DNA of 64,000 bases from Kitasatospora cinereorecta (lineage in GTDB: Bacteria > Actinomycetota > Actinomycetes > Streptomycetales > Streptomycetaceae): the NCBI RefSeq assembly GCF_024172095.1, contig NZ_JAMZDX010000004.1:868001-932000 (forward strand), given 5' to 3'. Made by a program: the position numbers and the translations under genes. Under the pieces are notes generated by a model. That model did not search any database and was not told the origin of the DNA. It saw only the letters and a list, made by a program, of their open reading frames with translations. Shown piece after piece: positions 26,262 to 34,485 of the stretch. Numbering within the stretch: position 1 is the first letter of the stretch; each line of letters opens with the position of its first letter.

Positions 26262-27497
26262 TCACCCGGCGCCGTCCGGGTCGGAGCCGTCGGGACGTCC
26301 GGCGTAGCGCGCGTAGCGGGCGGCGACGGGCCCGTAGGTCAGGCCGTGCAGGACGAGGCTCATCAGGACGGTCATGGTCATCAACTGGCCGACCAGATCG
26401 GCGGCGTGCGGGTCGACGGGGGCGAGGCCGTTGAAGGCGAGCAGGCCGTACACGATGGTGGCCATGCCGCGGGGGCCGAGCCAGGCCAGCAGGAGGCGGT
26501 CGGCGCGGCGCAGGCCGCTGCCGAGCAGGGCGAGCAGGACGGGGAGGACGCGGACGACGGTCAGCGACAGGGCGGCGTACGCCACCACCCGGCCGTCGAA
26601 GTCCCCGGTGAACGCCTGGGTGACGAGTTCGCCGAAGACGAACCAGAGGGCGAGCGAGAGCAGCGCGCCGACGTCCTCGACCAGGTCGAGGGCGTGGGCC
26701 GGCAGGGCACGCGCCTCGCGGGCGAAGCAGAGCCCGGCGACGAAGGCGGCGATGAAGCCGCTGCCGTCCAGCAGGATGCCCAGGCCGTAGGCGGCGAGCG
26801 GCAGCGCGAGGATGCCGAGCCGGACGGCGGAGGGCCTGGTCCAGCCGGCCCGCCAGGCGCGGCGCAGCAGCAGGCCGCCGGGCCGGCCGACCAGGACGCC
26901 GGCGACCACGGCCCAGAACACGGCGTCGAGGGCGCGCCCCAGTGGCTCCCCCGAGGGCGTCCCGCTGTCGCCGTAGGCCTCGGCGCCGGCCAGGAAGAAC
27001 AGGAAGACGGGGGCGAGGATGCCGTCGTTGAGGCCCGTCTCGACGGTCAGGACGCCGCGCAGCCAGGACGGCAGCCGGCCGTCCTTGATCAGTTCGGCGG
27101 CGGGTGCCAGGTCGACGGCGACGGTCACCACGGCGAACAGGGCCACCAGCCACCAGCGTCCGGACGGGAAGAGCAGTCCGCCGACCAGCACTCCGGCGAG
27201 GACGGTCAGCGGCAGGGCCACCAGCAACAGCCGGGCGAGCAGGCGGCGGTGCGCACGGACGACGCCCTTCGGCGCGGCGATGGCATCGGTGAACAGCAGC
27301 ACGGCGAGAATGATCTCGACAGCGCGTTCGGCGTCCGAGGTGGTCAGGCTGACGGTGACCAGCGGGTGCGGGCCGACCGTCAGCACCACGCCGGCCGCGG
27401 TCATCGCGACGGGGGCGGTGATGCTCCAGCGGACGAGCCGCCCGGCCACCAGGGCCCACGCGAAGAGCGTTGCCATGCTGACGACCAGCGCGATCAC
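26262..27497 (-). CDS. Cation:proton antiporter (CPA1/NhaP-like)
   Basis: 411 residues, about 12-13 helices. VETGLNDGILAPVFLFFLAG contains the ND ion-binding pair; AWLGPRGMATIVYGLLAF is the later conserved helix. Predicted Na+(K+)/H+ exchanger, distinct from the one at 7-8.5 kb (no long C-terminal tail). GTG 27497 chosen as it starts the first helix. Divergent from the peptidase genes. Confidence 0.88.
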   Translation of the reverse strand: MIALVVSMATLFAWALVAGRLVRWSITAPVAMTAAGVVLTVGPHPLVTVSLTTSDAERAVEIILAVLLFTDAIAAPKGVVRAHRRLLARLLLVALPLTVLAGVLVGGLLFPSGRWWLVALFAVVTVAVDLAPAAELIKDGRLPSWLRGVLTVETGLNDGILAPVFLFFLAGAEAYGDSGTPSGEPLGRALDAVFWAVVAGVLVGRPGGLLLRRAWRAGWTRPSAVRLGILALPLAAYGLGILLDGSGFIAAFVAGLCFAREARALPAHALDLVEDVGALLSLALWFVFGELVTQAFTGDFDGRVVAYAALSLTVVRVLPVLLALLGSGLRRADRLLLAWLGPRGMATIVYGLLAFNGLAPVDPHAADLVGQLMTMTVLMSLVLHGLTYGPVAARYARYAGRPDGSDPDGAG

Positions 27498-27762
27498 GCG
27501 CGCACCTGTCTTCCCCCGGTGCGCGACCGGACGGCGGCGGAGTGCTCCCGATCGTATGCGGGCGGGCGTCCGCGGGCCGCTTCCGCAGGCGCTCCCCCGC
27601 GTGTCCCGGCGGCGGGGCCTGCTCCATGTGGAGCCCATGGCTGGTGGACCTCTCCCCACCTGCGCAGGCTGGTCAGTGCGCGCCCGCACCGCGTGGCGCG
27701 CGCATCCACGCGGGCCTCCCCTGTCCGGGGCGGACGGGGCGTCAGAGAGACGGAGTCACAAG

Positions 27763-29403
27763 GTGGAGCAGGGCAGGGAGCAGGACGGTCTGCCGCCCGT
27801 CCGCGGGATCGGCGCCTTGGTGCGGCGGCGTGTGCAGCGCCGGTACGCGCGCGGTCGCTTACGGGGTGCGTCGACCAGGGCGGCGTTGGTCGCGGGTGCG
27901 GTGGTCCTCCTGGCCGGGGCGGGCCCGGCGCCGAGCGGTGCTCTGTCGCCGCCCGTTCGTGAGGACGTGTCAGCGGGTTCGGCGCGGTTCGTGCCCGGCG
28001 CCTGCCCGCAGACGGCGGAGCCGGTCCCCGGGCGGTGCGGGTTCCTCGAGGTGCCCGAGAACCGCGGGCGACGCGGCGGGCGGACGATCCGGCTGGCCGT
28101 CGCGATCATTCCGGCCGCATCGGCGGCGCCGGCCGCCGACCCGGTGGTCTTCATGGAGGGAGGTCCCGGCGGTGACGCGTTCGGGAGCATCCCCTTCCTG
28201 ATCGATTCCGGCGTGAACCGGGACCGCGACCTCGTCGTGATGGCCCAGCGCGGGACGCTCCACACGGAGCCGAACCTGGCCTGCCCCGAGCTCGACCGGT
28301 TCAACGCGGCCGCGGTGGGGCTGGTCTACGACGCACCGTCGACCGGGCGGCGCCTGGTGCGGGCGGCGAAGGAGTGCCGCGACCGGCTGGCGGCGGACGG
28401 GGTCGAGCTCAGCGCCTACAACACCACCGAGAACGCCGCGGACTTCGCCGACCTGCGCAGGGCGTTGGGCATCCGGCGGTGGAACGTCTACGGGTACTCG
28501 TACGGCACCGAGCTGGCCCTCACCTATCTGCGCCTGCACCCCGAGGGGATCCGCTCGGTGGCGATCGACTCGGTCGTGCCGCCGCAGATCGTCAGCCTGC
28601 CGTGGACCTGGGACAGCGCCCGCGAGGGGATCGGCGCGATCTTCGCGGCCTGCGCGGCCCAGCCCGTCTGTGCGAGCCGCTACCCGGGCCTGCCGGACCT
28701 GCTGACGGAGCAGGTCCGGCGGTTGGAGGCGCATCCGCTGCGGCTGACGGCGCAGCCGCCGGCGGGCGGGGAGCCGGTGGACGTCGTCCTCGACGGCGGC
28801 ACGCTGGTGAACCTGCTGGTCGCCAATGCCGTCAAGGCCGTCGACGTCCCCGCGGCGCTCGACGAACTCGCCCACGGGAATCCGGAGCGCTTCGCGCGGG
28901 TCCGCGCCGCCGAGGCGACGCCGGTCATCGGTGAGTTCGCCCACGGCCTGACGCAGTCCGTGGCGTGCAGCGAATGGGTCCCGGGCTATTCGGAGGCCGA
29001 TCTGCTGGACGCGGGGCGCCGGGCCTTCCCCGGCTGGCCGGACACCGTCCTGGCCCAGGCACCGCAGCTTCCCTTCGAGCACCGGGTGTGCCGCGCCTGG
29101 GACGTCCCGGACCGCACCGCCGTCCAGCGGGTCGCCACCTACAGCGCGGTGCCGACCCTCGTCCTCTCCGGCACCTTCGATGCGAAGAGCGGGGCGCGCT
29201 GGGGCGCGTACACGGCCCGCACGCTGCCCCGTTCGACCACCGTGCTGATCCCCGGGATCGGCCACTGGGTGGTGCCCCAGTCGCCGTGCGCGGCGGACGT
29301 CCTGGCCTCCTTCCTCGCGCGTCCGACCGCGCCCGACACCGCCTGCGTGGCCGGACTCGCACCGAAGCCGTTCACCATCACCCCCGAACCGGAGACCCCA
29401 TGA
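27763..29403 (+). CDS. Secreted tripeptidyl-aminopeptidase-like alpha/beta hydrolase (copy 1)
   Basis: 546 residues. Long basic N-terminus then a hydrophobic segment around residues 38-57 (export). Alpha/beta hydrolase of the SlpD/E-TAP type: GFLEVPENRG, FMEGGPGGDAF (oxyanion), MAQRGTL, nucleophile elbow YGYSYGTELAL, SVAIDSVVPP, acid SGTFDAKSG, His in GIGHWVVPQSPCA. Probably removes short peptides or acyl groups outside the cell. GTG 27763 has GGAG 7 bases upstream. Its stop overlaps the start of the next, paralogous gene (ATGA). Confidence 0.87.
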   Translation: MEQGREQDGLPPVRGIGALVRRRVQRRYARGRLRGASTRAALVAGAVVLLAGAGPAPSGALSPPVREDVSAGSARFVPGACPQTAEPVPGRCGFLEVPENRGRRGGRTIRLAVAIIPAASAAPAADPVVFMEGGPGGDAFGSIPFLIDSGVNRDRDLVVMAQRGTLHTEPNLACPELDRFNAAAVGLVYDAPSTGRRLVRAAKECRDRLAADGVELSAYNTTENAADFADLRRALGIRRWNVYGYSYGTELALTYLRLHPEGIRSVAIDSVVPPQIVSLPWTWDSAREGIGAIFAACAAQPVCASRYPGLPDLLTEQVRRLEAHPLRLTAQPPAGGEPVDVVLDGGTLVNLLVANAVKAVDVPAALDELAHGNPERFARVRAAEATPVIGEFAHGLTQSVACSEWVPGYSEADLLDAGRRAFPGWPDTVLAQAPQLPFEHRVCRAWDVPDRTAVQRVATYSAVPTLVLSGTFDAKSGARWGAYTARTLPRSTTVLIPGIGHWVVPQSPCAADVLASFLARPTAPDTACVAGLAPKPFTITPEPETP

Positions 29404-31028
29404 TGTCCATCCGCCCGCCCCGCCGACGGCGTACCGCGCGACCGCTGCTCACCGCACGACCGCTGCGCGCCGTACGACCGCTGCGGACCGCGCTGGCGGG
29501 CGCCGCGACCGGCGTCCTCGTCGTCGGCCTCGCCGGGCTGCCCGCCCGGGCCGCGTCCGGCAGCGAACCGCCGCTCGGCACGGCCGCCCGGACCGCGGGC
29601 CGCGCCCACTTCGAGCCGGGCCCCTGTCCGCGGACGGCGGACCCCGTTCCCGCTCTCGAGAGCGCCCGCTGCGGAACCCTCACCGTGCCCGAGAACCGCG
29701 CCCGGCCCACCGGGCGCACGATCACCCTCGGCGTCGCCGTCGTGCCCGCCGCAGCGAGCAGACCCGCGCGGGACCCGATCGTGTGGTTCGCCGGCGGGCC
29801 CGGCGACGACGCGGTCTCCGAGATCCCGCTGGCGCTGGGCGGCGGCCTGAACCGCGACCGGGACGTCATCTTCATGTCCCAGCGGGGCACCTACTCGGCC
29901 GACCCGGCGCTCACCTGCCCCAACATCGACCAGTTCAACGCCGACGCGCTCGGCCTCGTCTACGGCGCGCCCTCCACCGGGCGCCTGCACGTCGAGGCGA
30001 CCCGGGCCTGCCGCGACCGGCTGGCGAGCCGCGGCGTCGACCTCAGCGCGTACAACAGCACCGAGAGCGCCGCCGACTACGCCGACCTACGGGTCGCGCT
30101 GGGCATCCGGCAGTGGAACGTCTTCGGCATCTCCTACGGCACCGACCTGGCCCTCCTCTACCAGCGCCTGCACCCGGAAGGCCTCCGGTCCGTCGGCATC
30201 GACGGCATCCTGCCGCCGTCCCTCGCCGGCGGGGCCGTGACCTGGAAAGCCGCGCGGGAGGGCTTCGACGGCATCTTCACCGCCTGCGCCGAGCAGCCCG
30301 CCTGCAACGACCGCTACCCGGACCTCAAGTCCACCTTCGAACGCCTCGTCAGCGAGCTGGAGGCCCGACCGGTCACCACCACCGTCACCGTCCCGGACCA
30401 CGCGGAGCCGGTGAAGGTCGTCCTGGACGGCGGGGTCCTGGTGAGCTGGCTGACCTTCGCCAGCCACCTGGCGGCCGGCGTCCCCCGGTCCATCGACGAG
30501 CTGGCCCACGGCAATCCGCAGCGGATCGCCGAACAGTGGGCAGGAGGCAAGCTCAGCCCCCAGGCCTTCGGCAGGCTCTCGCACGGGCTCGCCTACGGGG
30601 TCTTCTGCAGCGAATGGACACCGTTCGAGAGCGAGGCCGACGTCATCCGGGCAGGACGCGAGGCGTTCCCGTCGTTCCCCGAGTCCGTCCTGGCCAACGC
30701 TCCGGGACTCGCCTTCCTCCACGAGGACTGCCGCGCCTGGGACGTGCCCGCGGCACCGCGCTCGGTCCGGAAGGTGACACGCAGCGACATCCCGACGCTG
30801 GTCCTGTCGGGCGGGTTCGACTCCCAGACCGCACCCAGCAGCGGCCCGTACGCCGCCCGCACTCTGAGCCGCTCCACCGAGGTCACCGTCCCGTACGTCG
30901 CCCACGTGGTCTTCGCCGACTCACCGTGCGCACAGTCGATCACCACCTCCTTCTTCGACACCCCGACCGCGCCGGACACGCAGTGCCTCGACTGCCTCCA
31001 GCCGCCGGAGTTCGAGATCGGAACGTGA
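29400..31028 (+). CDS. Secreted tripeptidyl-aminopeptidase-like alpha/beta hydrolase (copy 2)
   Basis: 542 residues, tandem paralog of the preceding gene and translationally coupled to it (ATGA overlap). The signal region contains a small internal repeat (ARPLLTARPLRAVRPLRTAL) before the hydrophobic core ending in ARA. Catalytic features: WFAGGPGDDAVSE, FGISYGTDLAL, SGGFDSQT, and a His in YVAHVVFADSPCA, where copy 1 has GHW. Both end with a CxxC-like or Cys tail (TQCLDCLQPP here). Either two substrate ranges or a heteromeric pair. Confidence 0.86.
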   Translation: MMSIRPPRRRRTARPLLTARPLRAVRPLRTALAGAATGVLVVGLAGLPARAASGSEPPLGTAARTAGRAHFEPGPCPRTADPVPALESARCGTLTVPENRARPTGRTITLGVAVVPAAASRPARDPIVWFAGGPGDDAVSEIPLALGGGLNRDRDVIFMSQRGTYSADPALTCPNIDQFNADALGLVYGAPSTGRLHVEATRACRDRLASRGVDLSAYNSTESAADYADLRVALGIRQWNVFGISYGTDLALLYQRLHPEGLRSVGIDGILPPSLAGGAVTWKAAREGFDGIFTACAEQPACNDRYPDLKSTFERLVSELEARPVTTTVTVPDHAEPVKVVLDGGVLVSWLTFASHLAAGVPRSIDELAHGNPQRIAEQWAGGKLSPQAFGRLSHGLAYGVFCSEWTPFESEADVIRAGREAFPSFPESVLANAPGLAFLHEDCRAWDVPAAPRSVRKVTRSDIPTLVLSGGFDSQTAPSSGPYAARTLSRSTEVTVPYVAHVVFADSPCAQSITTSFFDTPTAPDTQCLDCLQPPEFEIGT

Positions 31029-31135
31029 ACCCGACCGGCCGACCGGCCCATCGCTCCTGACGCACGCACCGGCCGACGACCACCCGGCCGGTGCTGCCCA
31101 CTGCACCCGGGAGATCACCGACACGCCCCACGCCC

Positions 31136-31801
31136 TCACCGTGCGGTCCGGACCGGGGCGAGCTGGTCGAAGCAGTAGTAGACGGCCAGGACGGCATGGG
31201 TGGCGAGCATCGCGACCGGGCTGACGTAGGCCAGGCCGACGGTGGCGAGGTAGCACAGCCCGCCGAAGCCGAACCGCCGGATCGCGGCGCGCTTGGCCTC
31301 GGGCGAGACAGGGGTGTGCAGGGTGCGCGCGTCGCGGGTGAACGCCAGGAAGAGGAGCGTGAACGCGATGCCCATGGCGACCATGGTCAGGGCGTAGATC
31401 GCCGCCGCGGTCTCGGCGTCGCCGTGGGGAGCGGTGAGGTAGGCGGCGAGCAGGCGGGTGGGGAAGGGAATGACGGAGACGGTCAGCAGCAGGAACAGGT
31501 TGGCGAACAGGGTCCGCCGGTCGACGCGCCGCGCGAGGGCGCACATGGCGTGGTGGTTGATCCAGATGATGCCGATGACGAGGAAGCTGACCAGGTAGGC
31601 GAAGTAGGCGGGCCACTGGTGGGCGAGCGCCGAGGTCAGCGACTGCCCGTCGAGGCTGTCCGGCTCGGGGACGTTCAGGTCCAGGACCAGCAGGGTGATC
31701 GCGATGGCGAAGACGCCGTCGCTGAACGCCTCCAGGCGGCTGGTGCTGAAGCCCGCCGCCGGGGCGGCCGCGCCGGTCGTGGAGGGGTCGTCCTGGCTCA
31801 T
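31136..31801 (-). CDS. TMEM175-family potassium-channel-like protein
   Basis: 221 residues, six membrane helices. First helix carries the family signature RLEAFSDGVFAIAITLLVLDL; second conserved segment IGIIWINHHAM. Bacterial TMEM175 proteins are tetrameric K+-permeable leak channels. Its ATG overlaps the stop of the upstream MarR-PDZ gene (ATGA), so both are made from one message. Confidence 0.88.
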   Translation of the reverse strand: MSQDDPSTTGAAAPAAGFSTSRLEAFSDGVFAIAITLLVLDLNVPEPDSLDGQSLTSALAHQWPAYFAYLVSFLVIGIIWINHHAMCALARRVDRRTLFANLFLLLTVSVIPFPTRLLAAYLTAPHGDAETAAAIYALTMVAMGIAFTLLFLAFTRDARTLHTPVSPEAKRAAIRRFGFGGLCYLATVGLAYVSPVAMLATHAVLAVYYCFDQLAPVRTAR

Positions 31802-32685
31802 GCTGTCTCCGGGTCGGAATCGGTCGGGTCGGGGTCGGTCGCGTCGGGGTCGGTCGGGTCGGAATCTGTCAGGTCGGGGTCGGTCGGCTCGAGAGCAACG
31901 TCGAGGGGCTGGTCCCCGCGCAGCAGCCCGAGTGCGACCGGGCCTTCGCGGTGGGCGGCGAGGTCCTCGCAGGTGCGTACGTCGGCGCTCCCGCGGCGGA
32001 CGATCAGGTCGCCGGGGCGGATGCCGGCCCGGGCGGCGGGACCGTCGGGGGCGACGTGGCTGACGAGCAGGCCGATGCGGTCGGTCAGGCCGACTGCGGC
32101 ACGGCGGAGCCGGGCGACGCGGGCGGGTTCGAGGGTCATGCCCCACACCTGCGGGGCACGCGGTCCGGTGTGTTCGAAGGAGGCGAGGAGTCGGCGCAGC
32201 AGGTCGGCGAGGCGGGTCTGCTCGTCGGGGGTGAGGGCGGACAGCAGCCGCTCCTCGCCGGCCAGGTGGACCGGGGCGATCCGGTCGAACAGCTCCAGGC
32301 CCTCCTCGGTGAGGCGGACGGTGTAGCTGCGCTTGTCGCCCGGGGCCGGCTCGCGGGTCACGACGCCGCGCTGTTCGAGGCGGGCCAGGCGCACGCTCAC
32401 AGTGCCCGACGTCAACCCGAGGGACTCCATCAGCCGGGCCTGACCCAGCCGGTAGGGGGCGCCCGTCCGGCGCAGGTTGACCAGGACCTGGAAGTCGGCC
32501 GGCGTCAGGTCGAACCCGGCGAACACCTCGGCGAGCGCGCCGTCCAGGTGGGCGCGGACGCGTGCCAGGCGGGTGACCACCCCGACCGGCGCCACCTCCA
32601 GGTCGGGGCGCTCGTGGTGCCACTGTTCGAGGATGGCGTCGACGCTGTCGCGTACCGGCTCGCCCTTGTCTGCCATGGATTCCAT
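31798..32685 (-). CDS. MarR-family regulator fused to a C-terminal PDZ domain
   Basis: 295 residues. Residues ~35-150: MarR winged helix (LTPADFQVLVNLRRTG, LGLTSGTVSVRLARLEQRGVVTREPAPGDKRSYTV). Residues ~190-265: an HtrA-like PDZ domain (VWGMTLEPARVARLRRA, IGLLVSHVAPDGPAARAGIRPGDLIV, LGLLRGDQPLDVALEP). The last ~28 residues are an Asp/Pro/Thr repeat encoded by a GGTCGGGGTCGGT-type DNA repeat. Starts ATG 32685 or 32676. Upstream lies a 24-bp palindrome shared with the divergent DJ-1 gene. A PDZ domain on MarR implies control by binding a peptide or protein C-terminus (inference). Confidence 0.82.
   Translation of the reverse strand: MESMADKGEPVRDSVDAILEQWHHERPDLEVAPVGVVTRLARVRAHLDGALAEVFAGFDLTPADFQVLVNLRRTGAPYRLGQARLMESLGLTSGTVSVRLARLEQRGVVTREPAPGDKRSYTVRLTEEGLELFDRIAPVHLAGEERLLSALTPDEQTRLADLLRRLLASFEHTGPRAPQVWGMTLEPARVARLRRAAVGLTDRIGLLVSHVAPDGPAARAGIRPGDLIVRRGSADVRTCEDLAAHREGPVALGLLRGDQPLDVALEPTDPDLTDSDPTDPDATDPDPTDSDPETA
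31800..31890. repeat. GGTCGGG-type tandem repeat encoding the acidic tail
   Basis: Degenerate tandem repeat of GGTCGGGGTCGGT/C units inside the 3' end of the MarR-PDZ gene, encoding repeats of DPDxTDSDPT. Likely variable in copy number between strains. Confidence 0.6.
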
Positions 32686-32709
32686 GTTAGGGGAATTCTT
32701 CCGTTGAGA

Positions 32710-32733
32710 TGATTGCTTGAGTCCAAGCAATCA
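32710..32733. promoter_or_regulatory. MarR-PDZ operator, 24-bp palindrome
   Basis: TGATTGCTTG-AGTC-CAAGCAATCA, perfect 10-bp arms, in the spacer between the divergent MarR-PDZ (start 32685) and DJ-1/PfpI (start 32773) genes. Confidence 0.72.
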
Positions 32734-32772
32734 GTTCGAGCAAACCAGCTCACCTGCCGGAAGGTCCTCGTC

Positions 32773-33555
32773 ATGCCCGACACCAACGTCCATGTCACCT
32801 CGGCCTCGCCCGACCACCACCTGCGGGTCGACACCCTGACCGACCGCCCCCGCGAGGTCCTGATCGTCGTGGCCAACCCGACCGTCAGCAGCAACAACCA
32901 CTGGCCCGTCGGCTTCTGGGGGGCCGAGCTCACCCACCCCTACTACGAGCTGACCGAGGCCGGCTTCCGGGTCACCATCGCCTCCCCCGCCGGCGGAAAG
33001 GTCGAGATGGACGCCCTGTCCGACCCCCGCGACCCCTCCAGGTGGTCGGCCGAGGATCTGATCACGATGGGCTTCGTGAACACCCCCGCCCTCGCCGCGC
33101 TCCTGGCCGACACCCCCGCTCTCGACAGCCTGGACCTCGACCGGTACGAGGCGCTGCTGATCGCCGGCGGCCAGTCCCCGATGTTCACCTTCCGCGACAA
33201 CCCGGCCCTCCACCGGGCCGTCCGGGCCTTCTGGGAAGCCGAGAAGGTCGTCAGCGCCTACTGCCACGGCGTCGCCGCCCTGGTCGACTGCACCCTCGCC
33301 GACGGCACCGCCCTGGTCGCCGGCCGTACCCTCACCGGCTTCTCCAACCTCGAGGAGGAGTACGGCAACCGGGCCGCCGGCGTACAGATCATGCCCTGGC
33401 GCGTCGAAGACGCCCTGCGGGAACGCGGCGCCAACTACATCAGCGCCGGCCTGTTCAAGCCGTTCGCCGTCCGGGACGGCCGCCTCGTCACCGGCCAGCA
33501 GCAGTACTCCAGCCGCAAGGTCGCGCAGGCCGTCATCGCCGCCATCGGCGCCTGA
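32773..33555 (+). CDS. DJ-1/PfpI-family protein (Hsp31-like)
   Basis: 260 residues. VLIVVANPTVSSNNHWPVGFWGAEL, ASPAGGKVEMDALSDP, LIAGGQSPMF and the cysteine nucleophile elbow AYCHGVAAL with downstream FSNLEEE place it in the class I glutamine-amidotransferase-like DJ-1/PfpI superfamily, Hsp31 type (glyoxalase III, chaperone or deglycase activities are described). GGAAGG lies 8 bases before ATG. Likely repressed by the divergent MarR-PDZ and co-transcribed with the reductase 34 bp downstream. Confidence 0.88.
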   Translation: MPDTNVHVTSASPDHHLRVDTLTDRPREVLIVVANPTVSSNNHWPVGFWGAELTHPYYELTEAGFRVTIASPAGGKVEMDALSDPRDPSRWSAEDLITMGFVNTPALAALLADTPALDSLDLDRYEALLIAGGQSPMFTFRDNPALHRAVRAFWEAEKVVSAYCHGVAALVDCTLADGTALVAGRTLTGFSNLEEEYGNRAAGVQIMPWRVEDALRERGANYISAGLFKPFAVRDGRLVTGQQQYSSRKVAQAVIAAIGA

Positions 33556-33589
33556 CCGCACCTACCACGTCCTCGAGGAGAGACACCCC

Positions 33590-34183
33590 ATGACCACCGT
33601 CGCAGTCATCGGAACCGGATTCATCGGCGGCACCCTCGGCCGGGCCTTCGCCCGCGCCGGACATCCCACCGCCCTCGGCTCCCGCACCCCCGACACCGAC
33701 ACCGCCGCACAGGACAGCGGCGCCCGCACCACCGGCGTCGCCGACGCCATCGCCCAGGCCGACACCGTCGTCCTCGCCGTTCCCGCCACCGCCCTCGAAG
33801 AACTCCTCACCACCCACGGCAAAGCCCTCACCGGCAAGCTGGTGGTCGACGCCGCCAACACCATCCCCGGCCCGGTGGCCCACCACGCGGACCTGATAGC
33901 GCGCCACGCCCCCGGGGCCCGCTACGCCCGCGCCTTCAACACCCTCGGCGGCGAAAACCTCGCCGAACCCGACTTCCACGGCACACCCGCCGACATGTAC
34001 TACTCCGCCCCCGAAGCCGACCGTCCGACCCTCGACACCCTCATCACCGCCGTCGGCCTGCGCCCGCAGTACCTCGGCGACGGACAGCACGACACCGTGG
34101 ACGGCGTCCTGCGCCTGTGGTTCGCCCTGGCCGTCACCCAGGACCACGGCCGCCGACTGGCCTTCCACACCCTCACCCACTGA
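33590..34183 (+). CDS. NADP(H)-binding reductase, F420-dependent-NADP-reductase-like
   Basis: 197 residues. Rossmann GxGxxG (VIGTGFIGGTLGRAF), GSRTPDT, VVLAVPATALEEL, VVDAANTIPG and ARAFNTLGGENL are the hallmarks of the NADP oxidoreductase/coenzyme-F420 family. GAGGAGAGA precedes ATG. Second gene of the DJ-1 operon; with it, it suggests a reactive-carbonyl or redox response. Confidence 0.86.
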   Translation: MTTVAVIGTGFIGGTLGRAFARAGHPTALGSRTPDTDTAAQDSGARTTGVADAIAQADTVVLAVPATALEELLTTHGKALTGKLVVDAANTIPGPVAHHADLIARHAPGARYARAFNTLGGENLAEPDFHGTPADMYYSAPEADRPTLDTLITAVGLRPQYLGDGQHDTVDGVLRLWFALAVTQDHGRRLAFHTLTH

Positions 34184-34199
34184 CACTCCACCACCCGGA

Positions 34200-34226
34200 C
34201 CCCGCGGCCTCCCCCGCGCCGCGGGG
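34200..34226. terminator. Terminator of the DJ-1/reductase operon
   Basis: 9-bp stem CCCCGCGGC/GCCGCGGGG with 9-nt loop, 17 bp after the reductase stop. Confidence 0.7.
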
Positions 34227-34385
34227 CCCCGCACACGAACGCAGCCGGCGCTCTCGGTCACACCGTCTAGCGGGCAGGGCCCGAATCGGCCGACACGGCG
34301 GTGCTCGTACCGCCCCACCGCGGCCAGCGGCCAGTAGCCAGCCGGCACCACGTTCGCGGCGGTCCTGGCGCGGGCCAGCGGGTGA

Positions 34386-34393
34386 GCGTCAGT
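34386..34393. repeat. Target-site duplication, left copy
   Basis: GCGTCAGT, identical to the copy at 35792-35799 on the other side of the IS256-family element; 8 bp is the normal duplication length for this family. Confidence 0.8.
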
Positions 34394-34418
34394 GAGCGTG
34401 TCTGAAAGATCGCGTAAG
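34394..34418 (+). repeat. IS left terminal inverted repeat
   Basis: Begins GAGCGTGTCTGAAAG and ends in GCGTAAG; imperfect match to the right end. Confidence 0.65.
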
Positions 34419-34485
34419 TCCGTGATGTGACAGCCTGGCCGGGGACTCGACCTCGGGTTCTCTGGCCAGGCGGGACGGACGAGTC

